The notes beneath the pieces were generated by a model, which worked only from the letters and a program-made list of their open reading frames with translations, had not been told where the DNA came from and did no database searches. A stretch of DNA of 48,833 nucleotides from positions 1 to 48,833 of the forward strand of contig CALZJE010000017.1 in the NCBI GenBank assembly GCA_945787715.1, read 5' to 3'. Source of the stretch: an uncultured Ectothiorhodospiraceae bacterium. GTDB taxonomy: Bacteria > Pseudomonadota > Gammaproteobacteria > S012-40. The position numbers were made by a program, and so were the translations under genes. Within the stretch, counting starts at the first letter, position 1; each line of letters opens with the position of its first letter. Shown one piece after another: positions 1 to 8,105 of this stretch.

Positions 1-262
1 CCTGTTCGTGAACACCGCATTTGCCGCCAGACGACGAGAGATTCCTCGTTTCATCAGCTTATGAAAAAGATTGCGTTTACTCTTTTGTTGATCCACGAGG
101 CGTGATCGTAATCGTCGCCGTATATGGGCTTCGATTTTCGCTAGCTGTGCCAGCTACTGAGTCATACTAAAATAACCCACCCAGCCAACATACCAACGAT
201 TGATCTGCTCAAAGACGATACAATTAACCTCCCCTCTAATGCCTTTATTTCTGGATTGTCGC
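1..262 (-). pseudogene. Group II intron reverse transcriptase/maturase, C-terminal remnant
   Basis: Read on the minus strand, this stretch encodes the maturase-domain end of a group II intron-encoded protein. It has an 'INRWYVGWVGYFSMTQ' segment followed by 'KIEAHIRRRLRSR' and 'HKLMKRGISRRLAANAVFTNR'. These match my memory of the thumb/maturase region of LtrA-type proteins, where GW-GYF, EAHIRRR and an R-G--R--A-----NR tail recur. An in-frame TAG at 154-156 stands where the family usually continues MTQYP, and another stop lies just upstream near 270. The N-terminal reverse transcriptase domain is absent, and the tail runs off the window. This is therefore a broken remnant. The right boundary is only where the similarity fades. 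Confidence 0.75.
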
Positions 263-308
263 TATTACCATTTCCCATCGTGCAATAAAATAAAAAATAA
301 AACCACAA

Positions 309-341
309 ACAAAAAAGCCTGTGATGTTTCACAGGCTTTAT
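309..341 (-). terminator. Rho-independent terminator of the beta-propeller gene
   Basis: A perfect 11-bp stem (AAAGCCTGTGA at 314-324 against 329-339, loop TGTT) is followed on the minus strand by six T (311-316). It lies about 20 bp after the stop codon of the beta-propeller lipoprotein gene, so it ends that transcript and insulates it from the intron remnant. Confidence 0.85.
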
Positions 342-359
342 AATTGAACACACGACTTC

Positions 360-2714
360 CTAGTTCGGGCCATTTACCACTTCTGGCTTATCCCACATTG
401 CAGACCACACTTCAGCGCTTTCAACATAGTGAACAGCATCATTCACAATGACACCTCTTGGCTCTCGCACATAATGATACTCCTTTTCTTTGCTGGGTAC
501 TGCCGCTTTCATCACGCCAACATCGTTCATAGAAGCCACTGACGATTGCGACCCATCATCTATCTCGAATAACTGCAACCCACTATATGACCAATAGAAA
601 TAAGTAAAATCGCCCCAACTATAGTGCTCGGTAAGCTCCCTCTCATGCACACTAACAGGAAGTGCAACTTTGTGAATGCCTGTCTCTGCATCCGATAAAA
701 TAGAAAATGCATGATGATCATAGCTGACTGCAGTATCACTACCTCGTTTACCAATAACCATGTCATTCAATGTAACTGGATTACTTTTATCACTGACATC
801 AAATAGCGCGATTTTAATTCCTTGAACGCGTCCACTTTCAGTTGCTTGCTTTCCTACTCCCAACAAAAGATTATCATTGATTGGATGCAGGTAGTCCGAG
901 TAACCTGGAATTGATAATTCACCTTCGATAAATGGTGCAGTTGGATCTTTAAGATTAATGGTATAAAGTGGATCAGTTCTACGAAAAGTTACGATATATG
1001 CATAATCACCAAAGTAACGAACAGCATAAATATCTTCTCCAGGTTTACCAATCACCTTTGGATTATCTGTATTAGGTAATCTACTCAGAACGGATAACTG
1101 ATTTTCATTTACTGAATCTTCACGCAATACATATAAACGATGAACTGGGCGTTGCTCAAATTGGATAATTGGACGGCTGGTCTCGGTGGGCATTATCTCA
1201 ATTGAAACATCAGAATCATTCCCCTGTAAAATTGATCCATTCTCAGAAATAAGATCATCACTGTTACTATCAGCATCCCGTGGAGCAGACGCACTTATGT
1301 CATCTTCCAAAGTTTCATTCGACGACTCTATTTGAATCAATTCATAATCTGTCACTACAATGCGCAGGTCATTATTTAATTCATTCATACGAAAAGAACG
1401 ATTTCGCCAACCCGTCCAGCCCGGAATACGTGCCGAACTTTGATAGGCGACACTATCTTCTGTAAAACTCAATTTATGAATAATTGTGTAATGTTCTCCT
1501 GGCTCATTAGCATCAGCAGAGTAAACATACTCGCCCTTGGTAAAATAAATGGCTTTAGGTGAAACATAAACTTCAGTGCTACTTTCAACCGTACAAAAAG
1601 ATTTTGTTTGTTCCGGTGCATTAACAGGAATGGTGTACACCGCTAACAGGTTTTTGCTAAATAAAGAATCTTTATTGTTCTGCACAGGCACCATACAATC
1701 TGTTGCTTTCATAATGTTTGTGGCAAACCCATTTACCCAAGTTGAAGGCAAAATATCTTCTACTTGAATATTTTCAATCAAAGATTTGTTTACTTCAACA
1801 ACACCTGGATCTGTGCTATCGATAATTAGTTCCTCAATCCACAAATATTTTGAAGAGACCAAATAAAGTTTTCCATTCATGCTGCGGCTAGCGTGATGAT
1901 ATCCCTCTGCTTCAAACTCCCATTGTTTCAATGGCGCTTCGGGATTACTCACATCGTAAGTGACTACCCATGTATTATTAGGCCGAAAGTAATCGCTGGT
2001 TTCATCTGCACGAACCCTGGTAACTACGATTAATTGATTCGCTTTTCCATCTGCAGCAAGATTAGAAAGGTACAACCCCACTATGGAAGAGACACGCGCA
2101 GGGAATTTAATCGTTGTTAGTTCTTTTGTCCCTGGTAATTCATTATCAAGCGTCATCACTCGGATACTTGCTGGCTCTACCCTACTTTCTCTATAAGGCA
2201 ATGGCTCTATAACTGCATCAAGCTCGGCAAAGCCCGCATCTTTTGCTTGTTCCAGTATATTTGCATCATCACCATAATAGTGATATTCAAATTTTCCCTG
2301 ACGACCAATAAACAGATGCCTACCATCAGATTTCACTAAATCTGCTTCATCGACCCCAGCTTCGATCAAATTTGTTCCACTTGCATTCACTTCGATTGAT
2401 GCGTCTGCAGTAGCGCCAATCTCCGCTGCTGGCACTGCTGTATCTGCTCCATCATCCCTAGTATTGGCTTCGGGAAATGCCAGGCTTGAAATGGACTGAT
2501 CTTCAACCGCTCTGGTTAATATTATTTTTATCTCTTTTTCAAATTCCGCATTTGATGCTGCCGCTTTTAGCTGTACATTTGATTTATCATCACTCGCTTT
2601 ATCACCATCTTCTTTATTGCAGCCATTAATCAATAACATCGTTAAAATGGCTACGATGCTCAGATAGGTCACAAAAAAGTCTGCTTTTCTTTTCATGGTT
2701 ATGGTCATGATCAC
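360..2714 (-). CDS. Beta-propeller domain lipoprotein
   Basis: A large exported protein of about 780 residues. The N-terminus has a positively charged stretch, a hydrophobic segment and a lipobox (LINGC), so it is probably a membrane-anchored lipoprotein. After a low-complexity Asp/Ala/Ser-rich stretch comes 'AGVDEADLVKSDGRHLFIG', the entry motif of the secreted C-terminal beta-propeller family (Pfam Beta_propel, PF09826). Repeated blade-like segments follow up to the C-terminus, with a Ser/Asp-rich insertion near residue 500. Three starts are possible: GTG at 2714, ATG at 2708 and ATG at 2696. ATG 2708 has a purine-rich GGGCGGGG a few bases upstream, and all three keep the signal peptide. 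The molecular role of this family is not established. The gene is monocistronic, with its own terminator. Confidence 0.8.
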   Translation of the reverse strand: MIMTITMKRKADFFVTYLSIVAILTMLLINGCNKEDGDKASDDKSNVQLKAAASNAEFEKEIKIILTRAVEDQSISSLAFPEANTRDDGADTAVPAAEIGATADASIEVNASGTNLIEAGVDEADLVKSDGRHLFIGRQGKFEYHYYGDDANILEQAKDAGFAELDAVIEPLPYRESRVEPASIRVMTLDNELPGTKELTTIKFPARVSSIVGLYLSNLAADGKANQLIVVTRVRADETSDYFRPNNTWVVTYDVSNPEAPLKQWEFEAEGYHHASRSMNGKLYLVSSKYLWIEELIIDSTDPGVVEVNKSLIENIQVEDILPSTWVNGFATNIMKATDCMVPVQNNKDSLFSKNLLAVYTIPVNAPEQTKSFCTVESSTEVYVSPKAIYFTKGEYVYSADANEPGEHYTIIHKLSFTEDSVAYQSSARIPGWTGWRNRSFRMNELNNDLRIVVTDYELIQIESSNETLEDDISASAPRDADSNSDDLISENGSILQGNDSDVSIEIMPTETSRPIIQFEQRPVHRLYVLREDSVNENQLSVLSRLPNTDNPKVIGKPGEDIYAVRYFGDYAYIVTFRRTDPLYTINLKDPTAPFIEGELSIPGYSDYLHPINDNLLLGVGKQATESGRVQGIKIALFDVSDKSNPVTLNDMVIGKRGSDTAVSYDHHAFSILSDAETGIHKVALPVSVHERELTEHYSWGDFTYFYWSYSGLQLFEIDDGSQSSVASMNDVGVMKAAVPSKEKEYHYVREPRGVIVNDAVHYVESAEVWSAMWDKPEVVNGPN

Positions 2715-2830
2715 CCCGCCCTGGCTATTAAAAGGGAAATTATCCCACCTTTAAAAAGTATATATGGGATTTTTTCCCACGTCAATGACGATATGATCGA
2801 CCCGCTCTCAGATATCAATAAAAATACAAT

Positions 2831-3016
2831 TATTAAGGGTGACTACTCACCGTATTTCTTAGGACAAAGCGTTTGGTGCTATACAGGTCGTAGAAACCGT
2901 TGTCCGCATGGATGCGGACATCGAGCGCCCAAGGAAGGGTTCACAGCGTGTTTTGGAGACCTGTATAGTGCCAAACGCGTGTTGTGGCGCATAAGGATGA
3001 GTAGTTACTATTAAGG
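2831..3016. mobile_element. MITE-like element with 8-bp target duplication
   Basis: The element proper spans 2839-3008 (170 bp). Its ends are inverted repeats, GTGACTACTCA at 2839-2849 against the complement of TGAGTAGTTAC at 2998-3008 (10 of 11 matching). It is flanked by an exact direct repeat TATTAAGG (2831-2838 and 3009-3016), as expected for a target-site duplication. Inside are a 21-bp inverted repeat (2869-2889 with 2958-2978, two differences that leave G-U pairs) and a perfect 8-bp hairpin (GTCCGCAT/ATGCGGAC, 2902-2919). There is no transposase, so it would be non-autonomous. It sits between the beta-propeller gene and the exporter operon. Confidence 0.8.
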
Positions 3017-3063
3017 ATGCATAATTATAGTAGTACTACATTTGTATGGGAAAACTAGACGGC

Positions 3064-4266
3064 CTACTCCGCCCTCAGAGCATCTACAGGTTGTAGATTT
3101 GCCGCACGCCGAGCAGGTAGCACCCCGGCAATTAACCCAATGGCTATCGCCAGAGATTCAGCTAAAATAACATAGGCCAACGGAGTATAAACAGGTAAAG
3201 CAGGAAACATCACTCCCAATAAATGAGCGCCACCTGCGCCAACAACTAGTCCGGCCAACCCGCCCAATGCCGCTAGAATAATCGCTTCTCCTAAAAATAG
3301 CATGAGCACTTGGCCTTTCCGTGCACCAAGCGCTATGAACAATCCGATTTCAGAAGTACGCTCATTCACCGCGATCGTCATAATAGTCAGAATTCCAATA
3401 CCGCCGACAAAAAGTGAAATGCTGCCTAAGGCACCAACAGCAAACGTTAAAATATCGAGCACTGAATCCAACACTTCCATCATCTGCTCTTGAGTTTGTA
3501 TGGTGAAATCTTCACTGCCATGACGTGCTTCAAGCAGATGAGATATTTGTTTCACTACCGTTTCTGCTTCTACATATTCACTATGAACGACGTTTATCTT
3601 CATCAATCCTTCGCGGTTAAACAGATCCAAACTTCGTGCTGCCGGAATATAGACACAATCATCTAAGTCCGTGCCGAGAATTTGCCCTTTAGATTCTGTC
3701 ACGCCAATGACGACATATCTCTGATCACCAACGCGAATTTTTTCGCCTAACGGATTTTGATCTTGAAACAATTCAGTTTTTACCTTTGCACCTAATACGA
3801 CGAAAGCACGTGGTGATATAGGATCATCATCCGGCAAAAATCGACCCATTGAGATGTTAACGTGTAGCACTTTTGAGAGTTCACTACCCACGCCATACAC
3901 GGTTGTCCGACGGCTACGATTTTTCACTTTGACTTCAGTGTTGCCTTGAGTGATGGGTAGTACTGCTTCTACCGCAGGAATTTCTCTAATAGCTTTAGAA
4001 TCTTCTATGGTTAGGGGGCGAACACTTCCAAAAATACCCACCGGACTACCGTGTGTCATCGTTTTACCAGGGACTACTGCTAAAACATTAGTACCAAATG
4101 TTGCAAATTCATTCGCAACATATTTATGAATACCTTCACCAATTGAGGTCAACAAGACTACCGCCGCAATCCCCACAGTGATACCTAAAGCCGTCAAAAC
4201 GCTTCGCATTTTTTGAGCAACCACTGCGCCTATGGAGAGCTTGATTAAATCACGAGTGAGCATCAT
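3064..4266 (-). CDS. ABC transporter permease, MacB/FtsX type (second permease)
   Basis: A 400-residue inner-membrane permease. It has one N-terminal membrane helix (TALGITVGIAAVVLLTSIG), a periplasmic MacB-type core domain of about 200 residues, and three C-terminal helices forming the FtsX domain (from about residue 270; motif NERTSEIGLFIALGA). It lacks an ATPase domain, unlike classical one-chain MacB, so the ATPase is the separate upstream gene. Its start overlaps the stop of the preceding permease by 4 bases (ATGA type), which indicates translational coupling. It is the last gene of the adaptor-ATPase-permease-permease operon. The substrate cannot be read from the sequence; such exporters move peptides, lipids or antibiotics from the periplasm outward. 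Confidence 0.9.
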   Translation of the reverse strand: MMLTRDLIKLSIGAVVAQKMRSVLTALGITVGIAAVVLLTSIGEGIHKYVANEFATFGTNVLAVVPGKTMTHGSPVGIFGSVRPLTIEDSKAIREIPAVEAVLPITQGNTEVKVKNRSRRTTVYGVGSELSKVLHVNISMGRFLPDDDPISPRAFVVLGAKVKTELFQDQNPLGEKIRVGDQRYVVIGVTESKGQILGTDLDDCVYIPAARSLDLFNREGLMKINVVHSEYVEAETVVKQISHLLEARHGSEDFTIQTQEQMMEVLDSVLDILTFAVGALGSISLFVGGIGILTIMTIAVNERTSEIGLFIALGARKGQVLMLFLGEAIILAALGGLAGLVVGAGGAHLLGVMFPALPVYTPLAYVILAESLAIAIGLIAGVLPARRAANLQPVDALRAE

Positions 4267-5468
4267 TTTGATAATGCTTCAACGGCATCAAGTTTCGCCG
4301 CACGTTTTGCAGGTGAAACACCAAACAACAAACCGGTTACAACGGAAACAAAAAAGGCTGAGAATATTGCCCACACAGGTGCTCCTGCAGGAAAATCAGG
4401 ATAGATTGTTGCGATGATCCGACAACCAATATCACCAATAATCAAGCCAATTGTCGCCCCTAAAACCGACAACAAAACCGCTTCTACTAAAAACAGGTTT
4501 TGAATTTCATGCGTTTTTGCCCCTAATGCTTTTAATAAACCAATTTCTGCAGTGCGCTGAGAAACAGAAATCAACATGACATTCATAATCAGAATACCTG
4601 CTACAATTAAACTGACTGCAGCAATCCCAGCGACGGAATAGGTCAGTGTTTTAAATATATTGTCAAAAGTTTGTAGAACAGCATCTTGAGAAATAACAGT
4701 TACATCTTCTTCGCCCTGGTGGCGCTCTTTTAATGTATTTATAATTTGTTTTTTTGCGAGCTCCAATACATCCCGATTTTTTGCCTCAATTAAAATCCGA
4801 AACAATGAAGCCTGATTAAAAAGGGATTGGGCTGATGAAACAGGAACGATAGCCATATCACCCGCATCCATACCGAAAGATTGTCCTTCTGAAGCGATCA
4901 CACCAATGACACGGAATCGACGATCACCAACCCGCACCCACTCTCCAACAGGATTTTCTGCTTTAAACAACTCCTCTTTTAGCGTTGCTCCCAAAACAAT
5001 TACTGACTGTTCAGTTCGCATATCAGTTTTGGGCAAAAAACGGCCTTGAGCCATTTTCCAATGATAAATATCCAGAAAGTGATGAGAAGTACCGACTATC
5101 GTCACTTCACGATCCAGCCGTCCTCTGGATACAGATGCGGCACCAACGGTGATCACGGCAATACGGTCTGTTGTTGAATTTCTAGTAAGAGAAAGTGCAT
5201 CATCGATTGTTAAGTCGCGTGTTGTTTGCCCTACAAAAGAACCCGGACTCACACCAGCAGTTTCAGACTTGCCAGGTAAAACAATGAGTAGGTTTGTTCC
5301 TAACGATGCAAATTCACTGGCAATAAAACGTCTCGCGCCATCACCTAAACCTGTTAATACAATAACTGCAGCAACACCAAAAGACATCGCAACTAACATG
5401 AGGATAGTGCGCACGCTAAAACCGCGCAAGGCGCCAAATGCAAAGTAAAAATAATCAACCCACTTCAT
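4263..5468 (-). CDS. ABC transporter permease, MacB/FtsX type (first permease)
   Basis: An inner-membrane permease of about 401 residues with the same layout as its downstream neighbour: N-terminal helix, MacB-type periplasmic core domain, and a C-terminal FtsX domain (SQRTAEIGLLKALGA). The two are related but clearly diverged, so they probably form a heterodimer. I chose the start at 5468 (MKWVDYFYFAFGALRG), which overlaps the end of the ATPase gene by 14 bases. Extending to 5498 would add a hydrophilic stretch not expected before the first helix. Neither start has a strong Shine-Dalgarno sequence, so translation is probably coupled to the ATPase gene. Confidence 0.88.
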   Translation of the reverse strand: MKWVDYFYFAFGALRGFSVRTILMLVAMSFGVAAVIVLTGLGDGARRFIASEFASLGTNLLIVLPGKSETAGVSPGSFVGQTTRDLTIDDALSLTRNSTTDRIAVITVGAASVSRGRLDREVTIVGTSHHFLDIYHWKMAQGRFLPKTDMRTEQSVIVLGATLKEELFKAENPVGEWVRVGDRRFRVIGVIASEGQSFGMDAGDMAIVPVSSAQSLFNQASLFRILIEAKNRDVLELAKKQIINTLKERHQGEEDVTVISQDAVLQTFDNIFKTLTYSVAGIAAVSLIVAGILIMNVMLISVSQRTAEIGLLKALGAKTHEIQNLFLVEAVLLSVLGATIGLIIGDIGCRIIATIYPDFPAGAPVWAIFSAFFVSVVTGLLFGVSPAKRAAKLDAVEALSK

Positions 5469-6144
5469 TGTGTATCGTCGCTTCAATTTGGCCATCAATC
5501 ATTCTAATTTGTCGATGCGCGCGCCGACCCAACCCTGGATCATGAGTGACTATAATTAATGTCATTCCCTCTTTATTTAAGCCTTCTAATACTTCAATAA
5601 TTTCTTTGCCCGAAGCACGGTCCAAATTACCGGTGGGTTCATCTGCTAAAATAATGGACGGATTCATAATCGTCGCTCTTGCCATTGCAACACGTTGACG
5701 CTGCCCACCTGATAATTGTCCAGGTTTATGATGAGCACGATCAACCAGCCCTGTACTTTTTAATATTTTATCTACCCGATGTCGACGTTCTTCTGAATCA
5801 ACACCCGCCAAAACTAATGGAAGTTCGATATTTTGCGCTGCGGTTAAACGAGGAACAAGATGAAAAACCTGAAATACAAAGCCGATTTTTTCACTACGTG
5901 TTAACGCTTGCTGCTCGTCACTAAACGAAGAGATGTCGACGTTTTCAAATAGATATTGACCTGTGTTTGGTCTATCCAATAAACCCAGGATATTTAACAG
6001 TGTCGATTTGCCCGAACCAGAGGGGCCCATGATAGAAATGTAGTCACCAGCATCAATATGCAATGAGACATTATTAAGTGCATAAACAGACTCATCACCA
6101 ACCTGAAACACTCTGTTGATATTTTTTAAGTCTATACCCATCAT
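5455..6144 (-). CDS. ABC transporter ATP-binding protein, MacB/LolD type
   Basis: A 229-residue ATPase of the family that powers MacB, LolCDE and FtsEX type systems. Visible motifs are the Walker A GPSGSGKST (residues 40-48), Q-loop FQVFHLVPRLTA (from about 91), signature LSGGQRQR (144-151) and Walker B ILADEPTGNLD (165-175). It is complete and of normal length. It starts 7 bases after the adaptor gene stop and overlaps the first permease, so it is in the middle of a tight four-gene operon. The protein should sit on the cytoplasmic face and drive the two permeases. It could be mistaken for LolD, but the HlyD-type adaptor next to it argues for an efflux system. Confidence 0.93.
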   Translation of the reverse strand: MMGIDLKNINRVFQVGDESVYALNNVSLHIDAGDYISIMGPSGSGKSTLLNILGLLDRPNTGQYLFENVDISSFSDEQQALTRSEKIGFVFQVFHLVPRLTAAQNIELPLVLAGVDSEERRHRVDKILKSTGLVDRAHHKPGQLSGGQRQRVAMARATIMNPSIILADEPTGNLDRASGKEIIEVLEGLNKEGMTLIIVTHDPGLGRRAHRQIRMIDGQIEATIHNEVG

Positions 6145-6151
6145 GGCTATG

Positions 6152-7294
6152 TCATTCGGGCATCACATAAGCACCCTCAACAGCGCCTTTGCGATCGATT
6201 GATAGAAGAATTTCGTCACCTTTCTCAAGTCCGGAAATAATTTCTGTATGTTTCCAATTGAACAGACCCGTTTTGATTTTTCGTTTTTCTAAAGTGCTGG
6301 TGAATGCTCCGTATAGTAATACATAATCATTTTCAAGAATCGCTTCCGATGGGATGCGAAGCACATCGTGTTTAACATCCAGAATGACCTCCAAATCGGC
6401 ACTATAGCCTGGCATAAGCTGAGAGTATTGTTTCTCATCCATAAAAACGGCCTCTACTTCCACGGTTCTTGCTTGTTTTTCGATTTCTAAAACATAAGGA
6501 GCAACACGACGCACAGCACCAAGAAAATTTTGCTTTGCAAATGCATCCAATGTAATTCTTGCTTCCATCCCTTCAACGATTCGAGGCGCATCAACTTCAT
6601 CAATAGGGGCTGAAATATATAAACATGAAGTATCAACCAAATCGACCGCCGGCAAAGTTATAATTCCAGCAGGTGATGGAGTAAGGTATTCACCAATCTC
6701 GCCATTTATTTCTGCCACATAACCATCAAATGGAGCTCTGAGTTTTGTTCGCTCTAAAGCGGCTTGAGCAGCGTGTACTCTTGCACTGCCCACCTTGGTG
6801 CGAGCTTGCGCTGCTTTGCAACCCGCTTGCAATGATTTTGCTGAAGTAACGGCCTTATCAACCAACTCGTCACTGGCAAGATTTTCAGCTTGCAGTTCCA
6901 ATAACCGTTTTGATTCGCGATCAGCAGACTCAGCCAACAAACAAGTCTGATTTGCCACCTCTTTATTTGCCTCAGCTTCACGTTTTGCCAAATCAAGCTG
7001 GGCAACAACATCATCATTCCAAAGCGTAAGCAGCTCTTGCCCCTGTTTGACTTTATTGCCTTCTTTAACGGTAAGTGTTGAAATTTGCCCTGCACTTGCT
7101 GGTGATATTTTTGCTCGTCGACACGCTTTCACCGTGCCAGCACGAGTATTGCTCACCGTTGACTCCACAATACCAAATTCAACAGTATGTAATAACACTT
7201 CAATGGGCTTATCCCGACTTAAGGAATAAATAATGGTGATTGAAATTAAGCCAATAAAGAAAAATATGCCGTAGCGTTTGATCTTTAGTTTCAT
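6152..7294 (-). CDS. Periplasmic adaptor subunit, HlyD/MacA type
   Basis: A 380-residue membrane-fusion protein, the first gene of the exporter operon. It has an N-terminal membrane anchor (residues 10-25, FFFIGLISITIIYSL). A biotinyl-lipoyl half-motif follows (ISPASAGQISTLTVKEGNKVKQGQ, about 62-85), then a long Ala/Glu/Lys-rich alpha-hairpin (about 95-185). The second lipoyl half comes next (TKLRAPFDGYVAEINGEIGE), then beta-barrel and membrane-proximal domains. It should link the inner-membrane ABC complex to an outer-membrane TolC-type channel, which is not encoded here and must lie elsewhere. No strong Shine-Dalgarno precedes the ATG at 7294. Confidence 0.9.
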   Translation of the reverse strand: MKLKIKRYGIFFFIGLISITIIYSLSRDKPIEVLLHTVEFGIVESTVSNTRAGTVKACRRAKISPASAGQISTLTVKEGNKVKQGQELLTLWNDDVVAQLDLAKREAEANKEVANQTCLLAESADRESKRLLELQAENLASDELVDKAVTSAKSLQAGCKAAQARTKVGSARVHAAQAALERTKLRAPFDGYVAEINGEIGEYLTPSPAGIITLPAVDLVDTSCLYISAPIDEVDAPRIVEGMEARITLDAFAKQNFLGAVRRVAPYVLEIEKQARTVEVEAVFMDEKQYSQLMPGYSADLEVILDVKHDVLRIPSEAILENDYVLLYGAFTSTLEKRKIKTGLFNWKHTEIISGLEKGDEILLSIDRKGAVEGAYVMPE

Positions 7295-7769
7295 AGTAAT
7301 TTAGTATTCTTTTTAAATTTTAGGGACAATTTAATACGCATCACGCCAGTAGTATTATTTTTGAATGACTGATTGTTGCGACAAAATCGTCAAACCACAG
7401 ACACTACCACTTTTCTACTAACCAAAGATCAAGGTTTCTCCAAAAATTGCGCTCATAACAAACTCCTCCCCATTTGAATTGCGACTTTCAAGGTGGCTCT
7501 CGATAGCATCTAATGATTCTGCTAATATAAGCTTAGTAAATAGAGGCAGATATTTCCTGGACTGAATGTATTTAGTCCAAATAATTCATTCGATGAAATT
7601 GGAATGGGCTAACTTACGGGATGATGGGGATGGGCTAAACTATGTTCTTAGTTTTCTTATAGTACATTTAGTAGTACATCCCAAGTTATTTGACAGGCTT
7701 ACATGCAATCAATTTGAAGGTTTTACGACAAATACTTGAATGCAGAATAACATTGTTTGAAATATAATT
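7295..7769. other. Gene-poor stretch upstream of the exporter operon
   Basis: This stretch has no long gene. It contains a very short reading frame with a strong ribosome-binding site (7418-7456, listed separately) and a small hairpin (TGGACT/AGTCCA, 7557-7578). It also has two near-identical ATGGGCTAA words close to 7605 and 7630. The exporter promoter should lie here, but I could not pick out a convincing -35/-10 pair. Confidence 0.5.
7418..7456 (-). CDS. Possible 12-residue peptide (or tail of a decayed gene)
   Basis: An ATG at 7456 opens a 12-codon frame, MSAIFGETLIFG, ending in TAG. It is preceded by GGGAGGAG (7463-7470) with 6 bases of spacing, the strongest ribosome-binding site in this part of the window. 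The same frame stays open upstream to about 7585 and reads as plausible protein (LAESLDAIESHLESRN), but it offers no ATG, GTG or TTG start. It could be a leader peptide, a tiny peptide product, or the end of a decayed gene. It lies about 120 bases before the adaptor gene on the same strand. Confidence 0.3.
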   Translation of the reverse strand: MSAIFGETLIFG

Positions 7770-8105
7770 TCACAATCCAGCTAGTTTCTGCGCTTGTGAG
7801 AATGCACAATTATACATGACTTTAGCAGCATATGTATGGGGCGCACCTTGCCATTGATAGGCATTCATAACGACTTTGTGTAGTTGGAATTTATAGGTAT
7901 CACTTACATTGTTGGCATCTACATTAACAGATACTGTATTCAAAGCTCGCTCAATTGGCAATCCGACCCGAGAATTTATGACGTAATCGTAACCAATCAT
8001 AGCAGATGCGTAGCATGCTTGCTCTTTTGAATTAAGTGACTCTAGATCAGACGAATAACCTTGTTGCCAAAAAAAAGTAAATAATATAACCAATATAATC
8101 CGCAT
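7770..8105 (-). CDS. Small exported protein of unknown function
   Basis: A 111-residue protein with a short signal peptide (MRIILVILFTFFWQQGYSS) and predicted export to the periplasm. The mature part has two cysteines (EQACYASAMIGYDYVINSRVG and VMYNCAFSQAQ) that could form a disulfide, and it appears mainly helical. I do not recognise the family. An AAAGGA sequence precedes the ATG with suitable spacing. It stands alone: the exporter operon begins about 475 bp downstream, and the catalase is divergent. Confidence 0.65.
   Translation of the reverse strand: MRIILVILFTFFWQQGYSSDLESLNSKEQACYASAMIGYDYVINSRVGLPIERALNTVSVNVDANNVSDTYKFQLHKVVMNAYQWQGAPHTYAAKVMYNCAFSQAQKLAGL

Noticed and set aside
162-353. 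63-codon minus-strand reading frame near the left edge
   Set aside because: It overlaps the intron maturase remnant in another frame and the pilot terminator region of the neighbouring gene. The maturase frame has recognisable family motifs and this one has none.
2793-3014. 73-codon plus-strand frame
   Set aside because: It coincides with the MITE-like element; the inverted repeats explain the open frame and there is no ribosome-binding site.
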